Positions 8,899-17,442 of a stretch of DNA of 49,123 bases are shown in pieces; position 1 is the stretch's first letter, and every line of letters starts with the position of its first letter. The DNA comes from Bacteroidota bacterium (GTDB lineage Bacteria > Bacteroidota > Bacteroidia > Cytophagales > UBA9547): positions 1-49,123 of the forward strand of contig RDZG01000086.1 in NCBI GenBank assembly GCA_004293915.1, written 5' to 3'. The notes beneath the pieces were generated by a model. That model searched no databases, was not told where the DNA came from, and saw nothing but the letters and a program-made list of their open reading frames with translations. A program made the position numbers and the translations under genes.

Positions 8899-9978
8899 AT
8901 GTTAAAGGCTTTAGACCGATACATTCTAAAAAAATATTTATCTGCATTTTTCTTTGTTGTGATGATTTTGGTGGTCGTGATCTGTGTGATAGACTACACC
9001 GAAAAAAACGACACTTTTATTCGGCACAATCTGTCGGCTAGAGTAATATTTTTAGATTATTATATTAATTTTTTTGTTTACATAGCCAATATGTTGGCTC
9101 CTATAATTGCATTTATAGCTACGGTTTTTGTTACAGCCAAATTGGCTTCTCGAACCGAAATTGTAGCAATTTTGAGTGCTGGAGTGAGTTTTAAACGGAT
9201 TCTATTTCCTTATTTTTTGGGTGCAGTTATGATTTCTAGTATTATATTTTATCTCCATGGTTTTGTGATTCCTAGAGCAAATCGTGTACGTATGAATTTT
9301 GAAAATCAATACGTGTGGTCGGAACATCATTACGATAAACGAAATATTCATATAAAAATCGCTCCAACAAGTTTGATTTACATGGAAAGTTATAATAATT
9401 CGATTACGTGTGGCTATCAAATCACGCTAGAAACAATAAAAGATGGCAAACTTTTGGACAAAATTACTGCCTCTCGACTGCTTTGGCAACCAGAATCTAA
9501 AAAATGGCGATTGGAATTTTGGAAAAAACATGTTTTTAACGGAAAAAACGAAAGTGCTACTCATGGCGATATTTTGGATACAACCATTAATTTGCACCCC
9601 GAAGACTTTGAATCGCAACGCATGATGCACGAACAACTTACTATTACAGAATTAAGTTATGAAATAGACAAGCTGCGAAATAGAGGTTCTGATGGCGTAG
9701 TTCCTTATGAGATAGAGCGTTATGATAGATATACATATCCTTTTTCTATTATAATTCTTACTATAATTGGAGTGATTGTTGCGTCTAAAAAATCAAGAAA
9801 CGGAGTAGGTGCACAAATTGCATTCGGCTTTGTTTTAGCATTTACTTATGTGTTGTTTGTAGTTATTGGCAGAAGTTTAGCCAATGTTGGCGGTTTGCCA
9901 CCAGCACTTTCGTGTTGGCTTCCAAATTTTATATTTAGCTCAATCGGACTTATCATGTATTGGCGAATTCCAAAATAA
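8899..9978 (+). CDS. LptF/LptG family permease of the lipopolysaccharide exporter
   Basis: This 359-residue YjgP/YjgQ-family membrane protein has three N-terminal membrane segments (about residues 12-34, 55-85 and 100-122). A periplasmic beta-jellyroll domain follows (about 125-265), and three C-terminal segments (about 275-295, 302-325, 335-355). The opening LDRYILKKYLSAFFFV and the TAKLASRTEIVAILSAGVS segment are characteristic. With LptB it would power extraction of LPS from the inner membrane. LptF and LptG cannot be told apart here. The last 20 bases of coding sequence and the following 8 bases recur exactly at 17736-17763. Confidence 0.93.
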   Translation: MLKALDRYILKKYLSAFFFVVMILVVVICVIDYTEKNDTFIRHNLSARVIFLDYYINFFVYIANMLAPIIAFIATVFVTAKLASRTEIVAILSAGVSFKRILFPYFLGAVMISSIIFYLHGFVIPRANRVRMNFENQYVWSEHHYDKRNIHIKIAPTSLIYMESYNNSITCGYQITLETIKDGKLLDKITASRLLWQPESKKWRLEFWKKHVFNGKNESATHGDILDTTINLHPEDFESQRMMHEQLTITELSYEIDKLRNRGSDGVVPYEIERYDRYTYPFSIIILTIIGVIVASKKSRNGVGAQIAFGFVLAFTYVLFVVIGRSLANVGGLPPALSCWLPNFIFSSIGLIMYWRIPK

Positions 9979-9986
9979 TTAATTAT
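9959..9986. repeat. 28-bp direct repeat, left copy (3' end of lptF/G)
   Basis: This 28-base sequence contains the final codons and stop of the permease gene plus 8 downstream bases. It begins ATTGGCGAATTCC and ends TAATTAATTAT. An identical copy lies at 17736-17763, just before the HAD phosphatase gene. The two bracket about 7.75 kb of accessory genes. Confidence 0.95.
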
Positions 9987-10021
9987 TTAAATACTCTACG
10001 AGCGTGCGTTTTTAGGCAAAT

Positions 10022-10903
10022 TTAGCTCAATTTTCCCACTACCAACCCCATTATTACTAATCCAACACCTATCCATTTTTGGAAAGAGATTCGTTCTTTA
10101 TAATAAAAATAACCCATAACAATTGGGAAGGTAAAGCCAATCGTTCCCAAATACTCAACAGATGAAATTGACACCAAATAAAATCCTATGTTGGAACAAT
10201 ATACACCAACAATACCGCACACTGCTAATGCAAGAGTCCACAAAATGGCAGAACTAATACCAATCAATGAGAATATTTTTTGCTTTTTTATAACAAATAT
10301 CTGAATTCCAGCCAATATAAAAATGATGCCTTCGAGTAAAAAGCTGAAAAATTCCACACCTAAAGTCTTGTTAGCAAATCCGAAAAAGGAAAATGATATT
10401 CCCCAAAACAACATGGCTAATAAAGCAAAGCCTATCCAAGTACTATTTTTAAGTTTTTTAATTGAAAAAGATGTGAAATCAAAGCTGATTACAATTACTC
10501 CTGCAAATGCCAAAATCATTGCAATGGCACGTTGAAAACTAACATTCTCTCCCAGCAAAGTAAAAGCCAATAATGTACTCACCATACCATTTAATGAGAT
10601 AATAGGTACAATAATGGTAATATCACCTTTTTCATTTGAACGATTAAAAAAATATAGACCCAAATAAGAAACTACACAAATTAAAACACACCATAAAAAA
10701 TCAGAATATGAACAAGTTATGGATTTTTGACTTAAAAGAAACCATATCCCAAAGGCAGAGGCGGTAAAAAAGTTTCTAATAAAAATAGTAGATTCTACTC
10801 CGATTATTTGAATGGGCTTTTTCCATAGTACATTTGAAATACTGAATGCTAATTGTGAAATGATGATAAAATAAAAAGCGGTGTGTTCGTTGGATGGAAT
10901 CAT
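10022..10903 (-). CDS. EamA/DMT-superfamily transporter
   Basis: This 293-residue protein is almost entirely hydrophobic. About ten membrane helices are arranged as two EamA repeats (about 10-140 and 155-290). Motifs include FNRSNEKGDITIIVPIISLN, the end-of-repeat LLGENVSFQRAIAMILAFAGVIVI, and its second-half counterpart YYKERISFQKWIGVGLVIMG. The family exports or imports small metabolites; the substrate cannot be inferred. The gene is transcribed away from the retropepsin pair. It is the first gene inside the block bounded by the 28-bp repeats. Confidence 0.9.
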   Translation of the reverse strand: MIPSNEHTAFYFIIISQLAFSISNVLWKKPIQIIGVESTIFIRNFFTASAFGIWFLLSQKSITCSYSDFLWCVLICVVSYLGLYFFNRSNEKGDITIIVPIISLNGMVSTLLAFTLLGENVSFQRAIAMILAFAGVIVISFDFTSFSIKKLKNSTWIGFALLAMLFWGISFSFFGFANKTLGVEFFSFLLEGIIFILAGIQIFVIKKQKIFSLIGISSAILWTLALAVCGIVGVYCSNIGFYLVSISSVEYLGTIGFTFPIVMGYFYYKERISFQKWIGVGLVIMGLVVGKLS

Positions 10904-11035
10904 AAGAAACTGATTTTTATAATATACTGGCAGTCAAATAGTTAAGTATTTTAAAAACTGTTTAAATTGATAGCGGTAAATTTTATTCTTAAGATGGAAT
11001 TTTGATTTTTACCACTAATATTAAACGATTTTCTG

Positions 11036-11043
11036 TAAATTTG
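11036..11043 (+). promoter_or_regulatory. -7 element upstream of the retropepsin gene pair
   Basis: TAAATTTG matches TAnnTTTG. It ends 18 bases before the ATG at 11062, a typical short Bacteroidota leader. Confidence 0.5.
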
Positions 11044-11061
11044 CAAAACAAATTGAATTTT

Positions 11062-11313
11062 ATGGAAATCTTGACCATCAACCAAATTAAAGCACAGTAC
11101 CCAAATCAGTGGGTGTTGGTTGGAAACCCAGAGTTGGAGAACCCAGAGGTAAACGGTACTATTGTTAGCAAACTTTTAAAAGGAATTGTGCTTTTAGCTA
11201 GTACAAACAAACGAGAAATTGGTTTCAAAGCCAAAGAAGTACAATATAAAGTTAATAAAACTGCCTGTATCTATACGGGGGAAATTCCAAAAAATCGCTT
11301 GTTTCTTTTATGA
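11062..11313 (+). CDS. Small hypothetical protein paired with a retropepsin-like protease
   Basis: This soluble protein of 83 residues (MEILTINQIKAQYPNQWVLV...) has no signal peptide and no membrane segment. An upstream in-frame start at 11002 was rejected because it would lie ahead of the -7 element at 11036-11043. The sequence looks like one compact alpha/beta domain with a GFKAKEVQYKVNKTACIYTGE C-terminal region. I do not recognise a named family. Its stop overlaps the start of the protease gene by four bases (ATGA), so the two are almost certainly co-expressed. It could be a substrate, inhibitor or chaperone of the protease. Confidence 0.75.
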   Translation: MEILTINQIKAQYPNQWVLVGNPELENPEVNGTIVSKLLKGIVLLASTNKREIGFKAKEVQYKVNKTACIYTGEIPKNRLFLL

Positions 11314-11699
11314 GTGAGGTTAAATTCAAGCGTGAAACATCAGAAAGTCTCATTGTTTTTACTTGTCATTTAGGTAATCATGAAGTTGCTTTAGCTTTGG
11401 ATACTGGAGCTTCTCATACCACAATAGATTTAACAACCTTGCAAATTGCTGGTTACGATATTAATGACGCTACAAAAACTACATATATTGAAACTGCAAG
11501 TGGTGTAATAGAAGCCTATTTGTTTAAAGTGGGGCAATTAACCGCACTTGGTATTACCAAAAGCAATATTGAAATATGCGCTTATGATTTTTTTACCCAC
11601 CATGTGCTTACTGACTTTGATGGTGTTTTGGGTTTAGACTTTATAGATGAATATAAAATCTGTATTGATTTTAAAAATGAGATTGTAAAAATAAACTGA
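11310..11699 (+). CDS. Retropepsin-like aspartic protease
   Basis: This single-domain protein of 129 residues carries the catalytic DTGA motif (Asp31, LALDTGASHTTIDL) and the matching hydrophobic-Gly strand GVLGLDFID near residues 105-113. This is the arrangement of clan AA proteases that work as homodimers. It lacks a signal peptide or membrane anchor, so it is presumably cytoplasmic. Its ATG overlaps the stop of the 83-residue partner by four bases. No substrate can be deduced; the tight pairing suggests the partner protein is part of the system. Confidence 0.85.
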   Translation: MSEVKFKRETSESLIVFTCHLGNHEVALALDTGASHTTIDLTTLQIAGYDINDATKTTYIETASGVIEAYLFKVGQLTALGITKSNIEICAYDFFTHHVLTDFDGVLGLDFIDEYKICIDFKNEIVKIN

Positions 11700-11827
11700 T
11701 TTATATTCTTTCAAACGGTAGTTTATCACTTTCTCGGATATTTTGGCTTCTTTTTAACCCTGAGCAAAGAATTTGAAATTGATTTTTCTAAAAATTATGT
11801 GCAATTTCGTATAGTAAATTTAAAACC

Positions 11828-11980
11828 ATGAAAATTTCAGCATCAAAAAATTTCATTACGATTGATTGCGATGAAATTATAAAAGAAATAAAACTTAAGT
11901 ACGGTTCTACACCTATCATGAGTTCAAAATATGAAACTGTGAAGAAGTCTGTAGAAGGCAGAAGATTGGCTGCACAATAG
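11828..11980 (+). CDS. Possible 50-residue hypothetical protein
   Basis: An ATG-started frame (MKISASKNFITIDCDEIIKEI..., ending EGRRLAAQ) fills most of the otherwise empty space between the protease and the convergent 468-residue gene. Composition is ordinary for a coding region: mixed charge and an amphipathic middle. No family was recognised. It may be a small real gene or the remnant of a longer one. Upstream, 11700-11827 shows no other feature. Confidence 0.35.
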   Translation: MKISASKNFITIDCDEIIKEIKLKYGSTPIMSSKYETVKKSVEGRRLAAQ

Positions 11981-12003
11981 TTTGTTCAGGATAAGAGTAG
12001 TTT

Positions 12004-13410
12004 TTAAAGGTTATTGGACCTAAAAACATCTTCAAAAAAGGCATATTTTAGCTTTTTTGCGATGGACATTCCTTCATTTGTGGTGTTTACATCTTTCACG
12101 ATTATATTTTTTACAATCAAATAATGTAAATGCTCAAATTCACGTTCATAATCGGTGTCTTGTAGTGGTTTTATCTGCTTAAAAAGTTTTTGTGCCAATG
12201 TTTCATTTTGTTGAAGGTGTGTGCACAATGCATAATACATCCATAGTTTTTTGAGGTAAAAATCTTGGCTTTCTTTCAATTCATCTAAATCGTAATCGGC
12301 TAATAGAATATGAGTTACATACCATACTAATTTAGCCCATTCACTGCATAACAACAGGGCATTTAAAATTTTGATATGAAAATGAAGTGGCTTATCATCA
12401 AAATTGGGATAAGTATGTGCCAATCGTGCCATTTGTAAGATGAGTTCCCAATAATCGTCCGAAATACCACCCCCGTAAAAGTGCCTGTAAATCAGTTCTG
12501 ACCCATAATAGCGGACAGTAGGGATGATATGTATTTGAGCAGTTTTGGGAATAATTCGAAGTTCTTCGATATGCCTTTTGCAATCAGCTTCATTTTTAGA
12601 TAAAAACGATTTCAAAAACAACAAACTGTGTCCAAACAATCGTGCTTCATCCGTTTTCTTTTGTTCCAAATATAATTCAATGGCTTTATGGTGATGCAAT
12701 ACCAAATAATCTGTATCCACAAAAAACTCAAAATAAAACGACTGTGCCACCGGATGCGTAGCATAAATTGGCAGCAGCGTTTCCCTCAATTTTTCATGCT
12801 TCCGCAAGGCAATTCCAAAATGTTGCGACAGCGACCACAATTGAAAGTGCATATAATTTTTCTCTGTGAAAATATAGGGTAAATCAAAAAAGCGACTTAA
12901 AAACTCAAAATCTTCTTTCTGAAAGGCACTTTCAATAATCTGAGGCAGAATATGGGTATATAGGTAATAATTTTCGTGGTGTGTGCTACAATAAGCTGAT
13001 ACGGTTTCAAAACTAAAATCGGGCACCTCTTTGATAGACAATATTCTCAAAAAAGGATTAATGCCTTTGTGTGTAAATCCCTTTTGGTCGTCAAAACTCA
13101 TAGGCACATTGCCAACACCTTTTTCTTCTTTGATGTTTTTGACAAATGCCTCAAAGTGCAAATAGCCCAAAAAACGAGCAAGGTAGTCTAGACTATTGAC
13201 AGACAAGTTGGGAAATGTTTTGTCTACGCCAATGATTCGCATCAGTGTTTTCTCACTTACGGGTTCTAGTGGTTGAAAACGTTTGATTTCTTCACTCATA
13301 TAGTGGCAATCGCGGCTACGAATGGCAGTGAAGCCAAACCTTATCGCCAATTTGAGTACCAATTGACCTACATAGAAATCGCTTGTACGAATGGTGTTTT
13401 TCTTATCCAT
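12004..13410 (-). CDS. Hypothetical protein, probably all-helical
   Basis: This soluble protein has 468 residues; the first true ATG is at 13410 (MDKKNTIRTSDFYVGQL). The N-terminal 110 residues contain a conserved-looking block (PVSEKTLMRIIGVDK, then SVNSLDYLARFLGY) that resembles a small DNA-binding or regulatory domain. The rest is rich in Leu, His, Tyr and Glu and looks like TPR-like helical repeats. I recall this architecture as a recurring uncharacterised Bacteroidota family but cannot name it. It lies inside the repeat-bounded block. An AAGGGTATA tandem motif sits about 40 bases upstream of its start. Confidence 0.7.
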   Translation of the reverse strand: MDKKNTIRTSDFYVGQLVLKLAIRFGFTAIRSRDCHYMSEEIKRFQPLEPVSEKTLMRIIGVDKTFPNLSVNSLDYLARFLGYLHFEAFVKNIKEEKGVGNVPMSFDDQKGFTHKGINPFLRILSIKEVPDFSFETVSAYCSTHHENYYLYTHILPQIIESAFQKEDFEFLSRFFDLPYIFTEKNYMHFQLWSLSQHFGIALRKHEKLRETLLPIYATHPVAQSFYFEFFVDTDYLVLHHHKAIELYLEQKKTDEARLFGHSLLFLKSFLSKNEADCKRHIEELRIIPKTAQIHIIPTVRYYGSELIYRHFYGGGISDDYWELILQMARLAHTYPNFDDKPLHFHIKILNALLLCSEWAKLVWYVTHILLADYDLDELKESQDFYLKKLWMYYALCTHLQQNETLAQKLFKQIKPLQDTDYEREFEHLHYLIVKNIIVKDVNTTNEGMSIAKKLKYAFFEDVFRSNNL

Positions 13411-13447
13411 GTACAAATCAAATCAAAAAAATGGAACAGCAGCCATT

Positions 13448-13465
13448 AAGGGTATATAAGGGTAT
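13448..13465. repeat. AAGGGTATA tandem motif, copy 1
   Basis: AAGGGTATATAAGGGTAT is two direct 10-base-period units. It matches copy 2 at 14038-14055 at 17 of 18 positions. It lies 38 bases upstream of the minus-strand start of the 468-residue gene, which suggests an operator or other protein-binding site. Confidence 0.6.
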
Positions 13466-13493
13466 GGAATTAGCAAAAATATATTGCTATAAT

Positions 13494-13756
13494 TTATGGA
13501 AATTTGGTATAGATTTCAGATCGATGAGAAAAAAGAATGAGGGTTATTGTATTTGCAACAATCAGTTGAAATCCCAATCTATAATCTCCAATTCGTTTTC
13601 TGTAATAATCTGAAAAACCTTTCAATTTTTTGCAATGAGTAATATCAAAAATTGTTTCTGACTGTTCCATTTCAAGAATTGCGGTTTCAATTTTAATTTA
13701 GAATCTTTCAGTTTGTTTACTGATTTTAAAAATGATTTATCAAAGGTAACGTTCAT
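13494..13756 (-). pseudogene. RelE/ParE-type toxin gene, one-base frameshift
   Basis: The ATG at 13756 overlaps the antitoxin stop by four bases (ATGA). The frame reads MNVTFDKSFLKSVNKLKDSKLK, then shifts. The continuation in another frame is a recognisable RelE-like C-terminal half: IETAILEMEQSETIFDITHC, KKLKGFSDYYRKRIGDYRLG, then a hydrophobic strand and RSEIYTKFP, stopping at 13494. The total length of 263 bases is one short of 88 codons. Adding one A to the A-run near the TTAAAATTG restores a full-length toxin of about 87 residues. As written, the toxin is truncated and probably inactive. RelE relatives cleave mRNA on the ribosome. Confidence 0.78.
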
Positions 13757-13950
13757 TTTGCTTTTAGTGCAGCAAATACCTCATTTCTTGTTACTAAATG
13801 TCCTGTTTTTGCCTTATCCATTGCATTGCCTAGTAAAATATCTTCATATTGATTTTCTTTGACTACATGCACAATAGCACCAAGTTTTTTTGCCAAAGCA
13901 ATCATCGGTTTGTTTGTATCTAGGTCTGTTTTTATCAATAGAGCATCCAT
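13753..13950 (-). CDS. Antitoxin of a type II toxin-antitoxin pair (DUF2683-like)
   Basis: This 65-residue protein (MDALLIKTDLDTNKPMIALA..., ending NEVFAALKAK) has the KKLGAIVHVV middle and the LGNAMDKAKTGHLVTRNEVF segment seen in short antitoxins that precede RelE-like toxins in Bacteroidota. The stop overlaps the toxin start by four bases. The antitoxin is intact although the toxin is frameshifted, a common end-stage for such modules. Such antitoxins often repress their own promoter. A tandem AAGGGTATA motif about 90 bases upstream is a candidate site. Confidence 0.75.
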   Translation of the reverse strand: MDALLIKTDLDTNKPMIALAKKLGAIVHVVKENQYEDILLGNAMDKAKTGHLVTRNEVFAALKAK

Positions 13951-14037
13951 GGCCTATAATGTTATTTTGATACGAAGATAGGCATTTTTTGAATAATACT
14001 TTTTCAAATGAAACCAAAAAAAGGACGAAAATTCATC

Positions 14038-14055
14038 AAGGGTATACAAGGGTAT
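14038..14055. repeat. AAGGGTATA tandem motif, copy 2
   Basis: AAGGGTATACAAGGGTAT differs from copy 1 (13448-13465) by one base. It lies between the antitoxin start (88 bases away, minus strand) and the gene at 14116 (60 bases away, plus strand). The remaining bases of 13951-14115 show nothing else. Confidence 0.6.
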
Positions 14056-14115
14056 AAGATTATGTAGGTTGATATGAAAAGATGTGTGAGGTTTGGGGAA
14101 ATTTAAAAACAAAAT

Positions 14116-14670
14116 ATGGCTCCATTCGATCCTCGCACAGAAGCATTAGCCTTACAACCCAAGTTTAGTAATGAATTTCAGGAAATGATTCTTGGTTTTT
14201 CTCAAGAAATCATCCATCATCTAGCTTTTGCTCCAAGTCCTCATACAAATAGGGCATGGTTGCTCAACGATTCTCACACTTCTACTGTTTCTTTATGTGG
14301 GCTAGATTTTTATTTTAATTATGATAATGAAGTACCTAGCAGACCTCAAACTACTGCTATCTGGATTAGAGTATTGAATCAAAACGGTTGCAACGTGTGG
14401 TTTAGAATCCAAGAAACTGTTGAAAGAAAAGACAAAAGGGTAGAAATTTATTCAAAGGAGCTACTTAATTGTTTAGAATGGAATCAAAGAGAAGATAATT
14501 ATGGCATACCTGAAGTAATTAATGGATTACCTAATGGAGTTTTCTTAAAAGATTTTTTCAGACATCCAAATTTTGAAAGAGCAGAATCTAAACTCAAAAC
14601 ATGGGCAGCTGTTGTTGATGAGATGCGTCAATTATTACCCTGTGCTTGTACTGGAAATTACACTAATTAA
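14116..14670 (+). CDS. Hypothetical protein
   Basis: This 184-residue protein lacks a signal peptide or membrane segment. It contains an aromatic-rich central part (LCGLDFYFNYDNEV, TTAIWIRVLNQNGCNVWFRI) and a C-terminal helix ending RQLLPCACTGNYTN with two cysteines. No family was recognised. The ATG at 14116 follows an A-rich leader. The T9SS gene begins only 12 bases after its stop, so the two may be co-transcribed. One cytoplasmic and one secreted product make a shared function uncertain. Confidence 0.65.
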   Translation: MAPFDPRTEALALQPKFSNEFQEMILGFSQEIIHHLAFAPSPHTNRAWLLNDSHTSTVSLCGLDFYFNYDNEVPSRPQTTAIWIRVLNQNGCNVWFRIQETVERKDKRVEIYSKELLNCLEWNQREDNYGIPEVINGLPNGVFLKDFFRHPNFERAESKLKTWAAVVDEMRQLLPCACTGNYTN

Positions 14671-14682
14671 AACTATAAAAAA

Positions 14683-17403
14683 ATGAAAAAGTTATTTTAT
14701 TTAATCTCGATGGTATCTGTATTTACGATAAATGCAGATTTATTTGCTCAGCAAAACAAGCTAATTTTCACACGCACACTACCAAAACTTCCGACAAATC
14801 AATATTGGTCTGACATACGAGTCATAAACCCAATTTGGTATAATGACACATTATTTACTACTGATCAAAATGAAACAGGAGATGTTAAGGCATGGAATAC
14901 TAACGGCACTATGCTAGGAATATTTATTAATGGTGCAGCTGGATATAATATAATACAAGATTACTATAAAAAAGGGTCCACAATTTATTATTATTCAATT
15001 AAACCCTTTTCAGGCCCAGCATTTGAAATACCGGGCTTTAGTATTTTTAGTAATATGACAATAAGTTTGTCAGTAGGTACAGCTACTTCTTCTAATTTTA
15101 TTAAACGAGATAATTTTATTTATAGAAGTGTTCAAGGTCAACGAAATTTTACACGGCAATTTTTTTATAACGGGCCTATAACTACAATGGATTTAACTCC
15201 GAATAATGAATCATTTATATGTCAAGGCACATTTGCAATACAGACAGTTCCTTCTGGTTTACGTGATAATACATATAGAAAAATACAAAACACTACTATC
15301 GGTAATCCAGTAACAATAAGTGGACTAAATACACGAGGTAAATCAGGACTATTTTATGTACCGAATTCTAATAGATATATCACAACAGATAGTATACGGG
15401 GTATTGGTTTTACACCATCAGATTTATCAGGAGGTTTTACACCCGCAACTATTACATCACCTATAGTTTTTGATCAAGATATTAATTACAGTGGTGATAA
15501 TCGATTTTCACGAGTTATTAATTTACGAGGAGTTGTATTTACGTCATCTACAACGGGTTATGGACTGATTTACAATAAAGTTTTAACTACACTTACGTCA
15601 TCATTTTATTATTATATTATTAAAACTACAGATGCCGGAAATAGTTGGAGTGTAATTTATACTAAAACTTTAGCTGAACAATATAATCCATTGTATGTTT
15701 TTGTTGATAAAGAGGCCCAACTTTATAATCAATATCATATTTTAGGCAATTATGTAAGTCTTAAACAAGACAGAAAAATCCCATACTTATTATATTTTGC
15801 ATATCGAAATGAAATATTAAATATTGATACACGATATGATGATATAAAAACCATGTATAGTACACCAAATACAGGCCTAGGTATTAATGCTTTTGATGCA
15901 TCTGATGGTTATGTAGCTATATCTGAAAGTGGTTCTACAACAATTACTTATGTGACAGGACCAAACCCGGCATATACAACTTTAAGTACTACACAAAATT
16001 TGTATATGTCAACGCTTACATTTAATCCGTTCTTCTCAATATATAGTTCAACTGATCCAAATTTACGTACAAATTATACATGGTGTGGTTCTAATACTCT
16101 AAATTTAATATCAACACGACCTGATAATGCTTATATTTGGTATACCCCAATTGGTACCTTCACAGGAAGTACATTGACAACTACTTTACCTGCCGGGAAT
16201 AATATAATCACAGTTACGGCAACAAACTTTAATAGCTCAACATTTAGAATTGTTACTGTTACGTCAATAGGCTCTCCTAATATTCCCACGGTAATTGCAC
16301 CGGCAAATGTTTGTTCAGGATCAATAATTAATATTACTTCTACAGGTTCTGTACTCTATGCAAATGGTAATGTTATTACATCTTCTTATCAAGTAAATTC
16401 TAATATTGTCTTAACAAGTTCTAATTTTAATAGTTGTACTACCGTAACATCAATTCCTTTTACTGTAACGGCACTTAGTAATCCTACTAATATTAGTATA
16501 AATTCGGTCATAAGAAGCATTACCGGAACAACTTCTTCATTTACAGTAGTCCCTAGAGTTAATGAAACATACAGATGGTCCACAGCCGATGTAGGTAACT
16601 CAACAACTTGGTATTCATCTGGATCAGGATTTAATGAAGTTAAATTGACAATTACAGGTGTATGTGGTACTCGAAGTCAATCTATACAATGGCAAACTTA
16701 CAATCCGTCTATCGTACTAAACGCAACAGTACTAACAATATCAGGCACTACTACGTCTATTAATCTTGGTATTACTGCTAATACTTCCTACCAAATCCAA
16801 TCAGATAATTGGATAAACATATCAGGCAATACACTAACCGTGACAACTACTCCAAGTTTACGAATAGGAAATATTACAGTAAGTTCAACTATAGGCAGTC
16901 CTCAATCTAGCACTATATTGGAATTAACTCAAACACCATATATAGCACCTACTATACCCGGAGTTATAACAGTACCAAATACAACAATTGGTAATAATAC
17001 AATAATAATTGGCACTTCTACAATTACTGGCTTAACAACCATTACTAGTACTATTTCCATAGTTAATGGTAACACCATCACAGGAATTACCACCTTTGTA
17101 GGCAGTATTAATGGAACCGTAACTACATTGGTCGGTGTGGCTACTACACTCACGGGTACTACAAATCTTTCAGGTTTCCAAAACGCAGAAAATGCAACAT
17201 TCGAGGTTTTTCCTAATCCTTCCAGTGGTACTTTTACCATCAAAATCGATAAGGTTTCAGAAAACCTCATCGATTCAGGGGTAGCGGTGTATAACTCCAT
17301 CGGTCAGCAAATTTCTACTTTACAAACTGGCGAAACTACTCTGCCTAAAGGATTTTATCTGTTAAAATACGGCAAACAACTTAAAAAACTCGTTGTAGAG
17401 TAA
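14683..17403 (+). CDS. Large T9SS-secreted protein with BACON-like domain and type A sorting domain
   Basis: This 906-residue protein has a Sec signal peptide (MKKLFYLISMVSVF...LFAQ). Its N-terminal half resembles a repeat-containing sensor or propeller fold (STTGYGLIY, TTDAGNSWSVIYTK). Ig/PKD-like segments follow (about 460-670). A BACON-like domain spans about 677-752 (SYQIQSDNWINISG, ending in ILELTQ), followed by a Thr/Ile/Gly-rich low-complexity stretch (about 755-830). The T9SS type A C-terminal domain (about 840-906) has FEVFPNPSSGTFTI, YNSIGQQI and LPKGFYLLKYG. The protein should be exported and anchored or released at the cell surface. It is the last gene in the repeat-bounded block. 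Confidence 0.88.
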   Translation: MKKLFYLISMVSVFTINADLFAQQNKLIFTRTLPKLPTNQYWSDIRVINPIWYNDTLFTTDQNETGDVKAWNTNGTMLGIFINGAAGYNIIQDYYKKGSTIYYYSIKPFSGPAFEIPGFSIFSNMTISLSVGTATSSNFIKRDNFIYRSVQGQRNFTRQFFYNGPITTMDLTPNNESFICQGTFAIQTVPSGLRDNTYRKIQNTTIGNPVTISGLNTRGKSGLFYVPNSNRYITTDSIRGIGFTPSDLSGGFTPATITSPIVFDQDINYSGDNRFSRVINLRGVVFTSSTTGYGLIYNKVLTTLTSSFYYYIIKTTDAGNSWSVIYTKTLAEQYNPLYVFVDKEAQLYNQYHILGNYVSLKQDRKIPYLLYFAYRNEILNIDTRYDDIKTMYSTPNTGLGINAFDASDGYVAISESGSTTITYVTGPNPAYTTLSTTQNLYMSTLTFNPFFSIYSSTDPNLRTNYTWCGSNTLNLISTRPDNAYIWYTPIGTFTGSTLTTTLPAGNNIITVTATNFNSSTFRIVTVTSIGSPNIPTVIAPANVCSGSIINITSTGSVLYANGNVITSSYQVNSNIVLTSSNFNSCTTVTSIPFTVTALSNPTNISINSVIRSITGTTSSFTVVPRVNETYRWSTADVGNSTTWYSSGSGFNEVKLTITGVCGTRSQSIQWQTYNPSIVLNATVLTISGTTTSINLGITANTSYQIQSDNWINISGNTLTVTTTPSLRIGNITVSSTIGSPQSSTILELTQTPYIAPTIPGVITVPNTTIGNNTIIIGTSTITGLTTITSTISIVNGNTITGITTFVGSINGTVTTLVGVATTLTGTTNLSGFQNAENATFEVFPNPSSGTFTIKIDKVSENLIDSGVAVYNSIGQQISTLQTGETTLPKGFYLLKYGKQLKKLVVE

Positions 17404-17413
17404 ATTACACTTC

Positions 17414-17442
17414 AAAAATCCCTCTCCTTGCAGAGGGGTTTT
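17414..17442. terminator. Intrinsic terminator after the T9SS gene
   Basis: The stem CCCTCT (17420-17425) pairs with AGAGGG (17432-17437) around a 6-base loop. It is flanked by an A-run and a T-run that extend the stem, so it could act in both directions. It lies 17 bases after the T9SS stop codon. Confidence 0.75.

Noticed and set aside
16929-17300. Minus-strand open frame of 123 codons, hydrophobic and Val-rich
   Set aside because: It is the complement of the Thr/Ile/Gly-rich repeat and sorting domain of the T9SS protein, a composition that leaves the antisense frame open.
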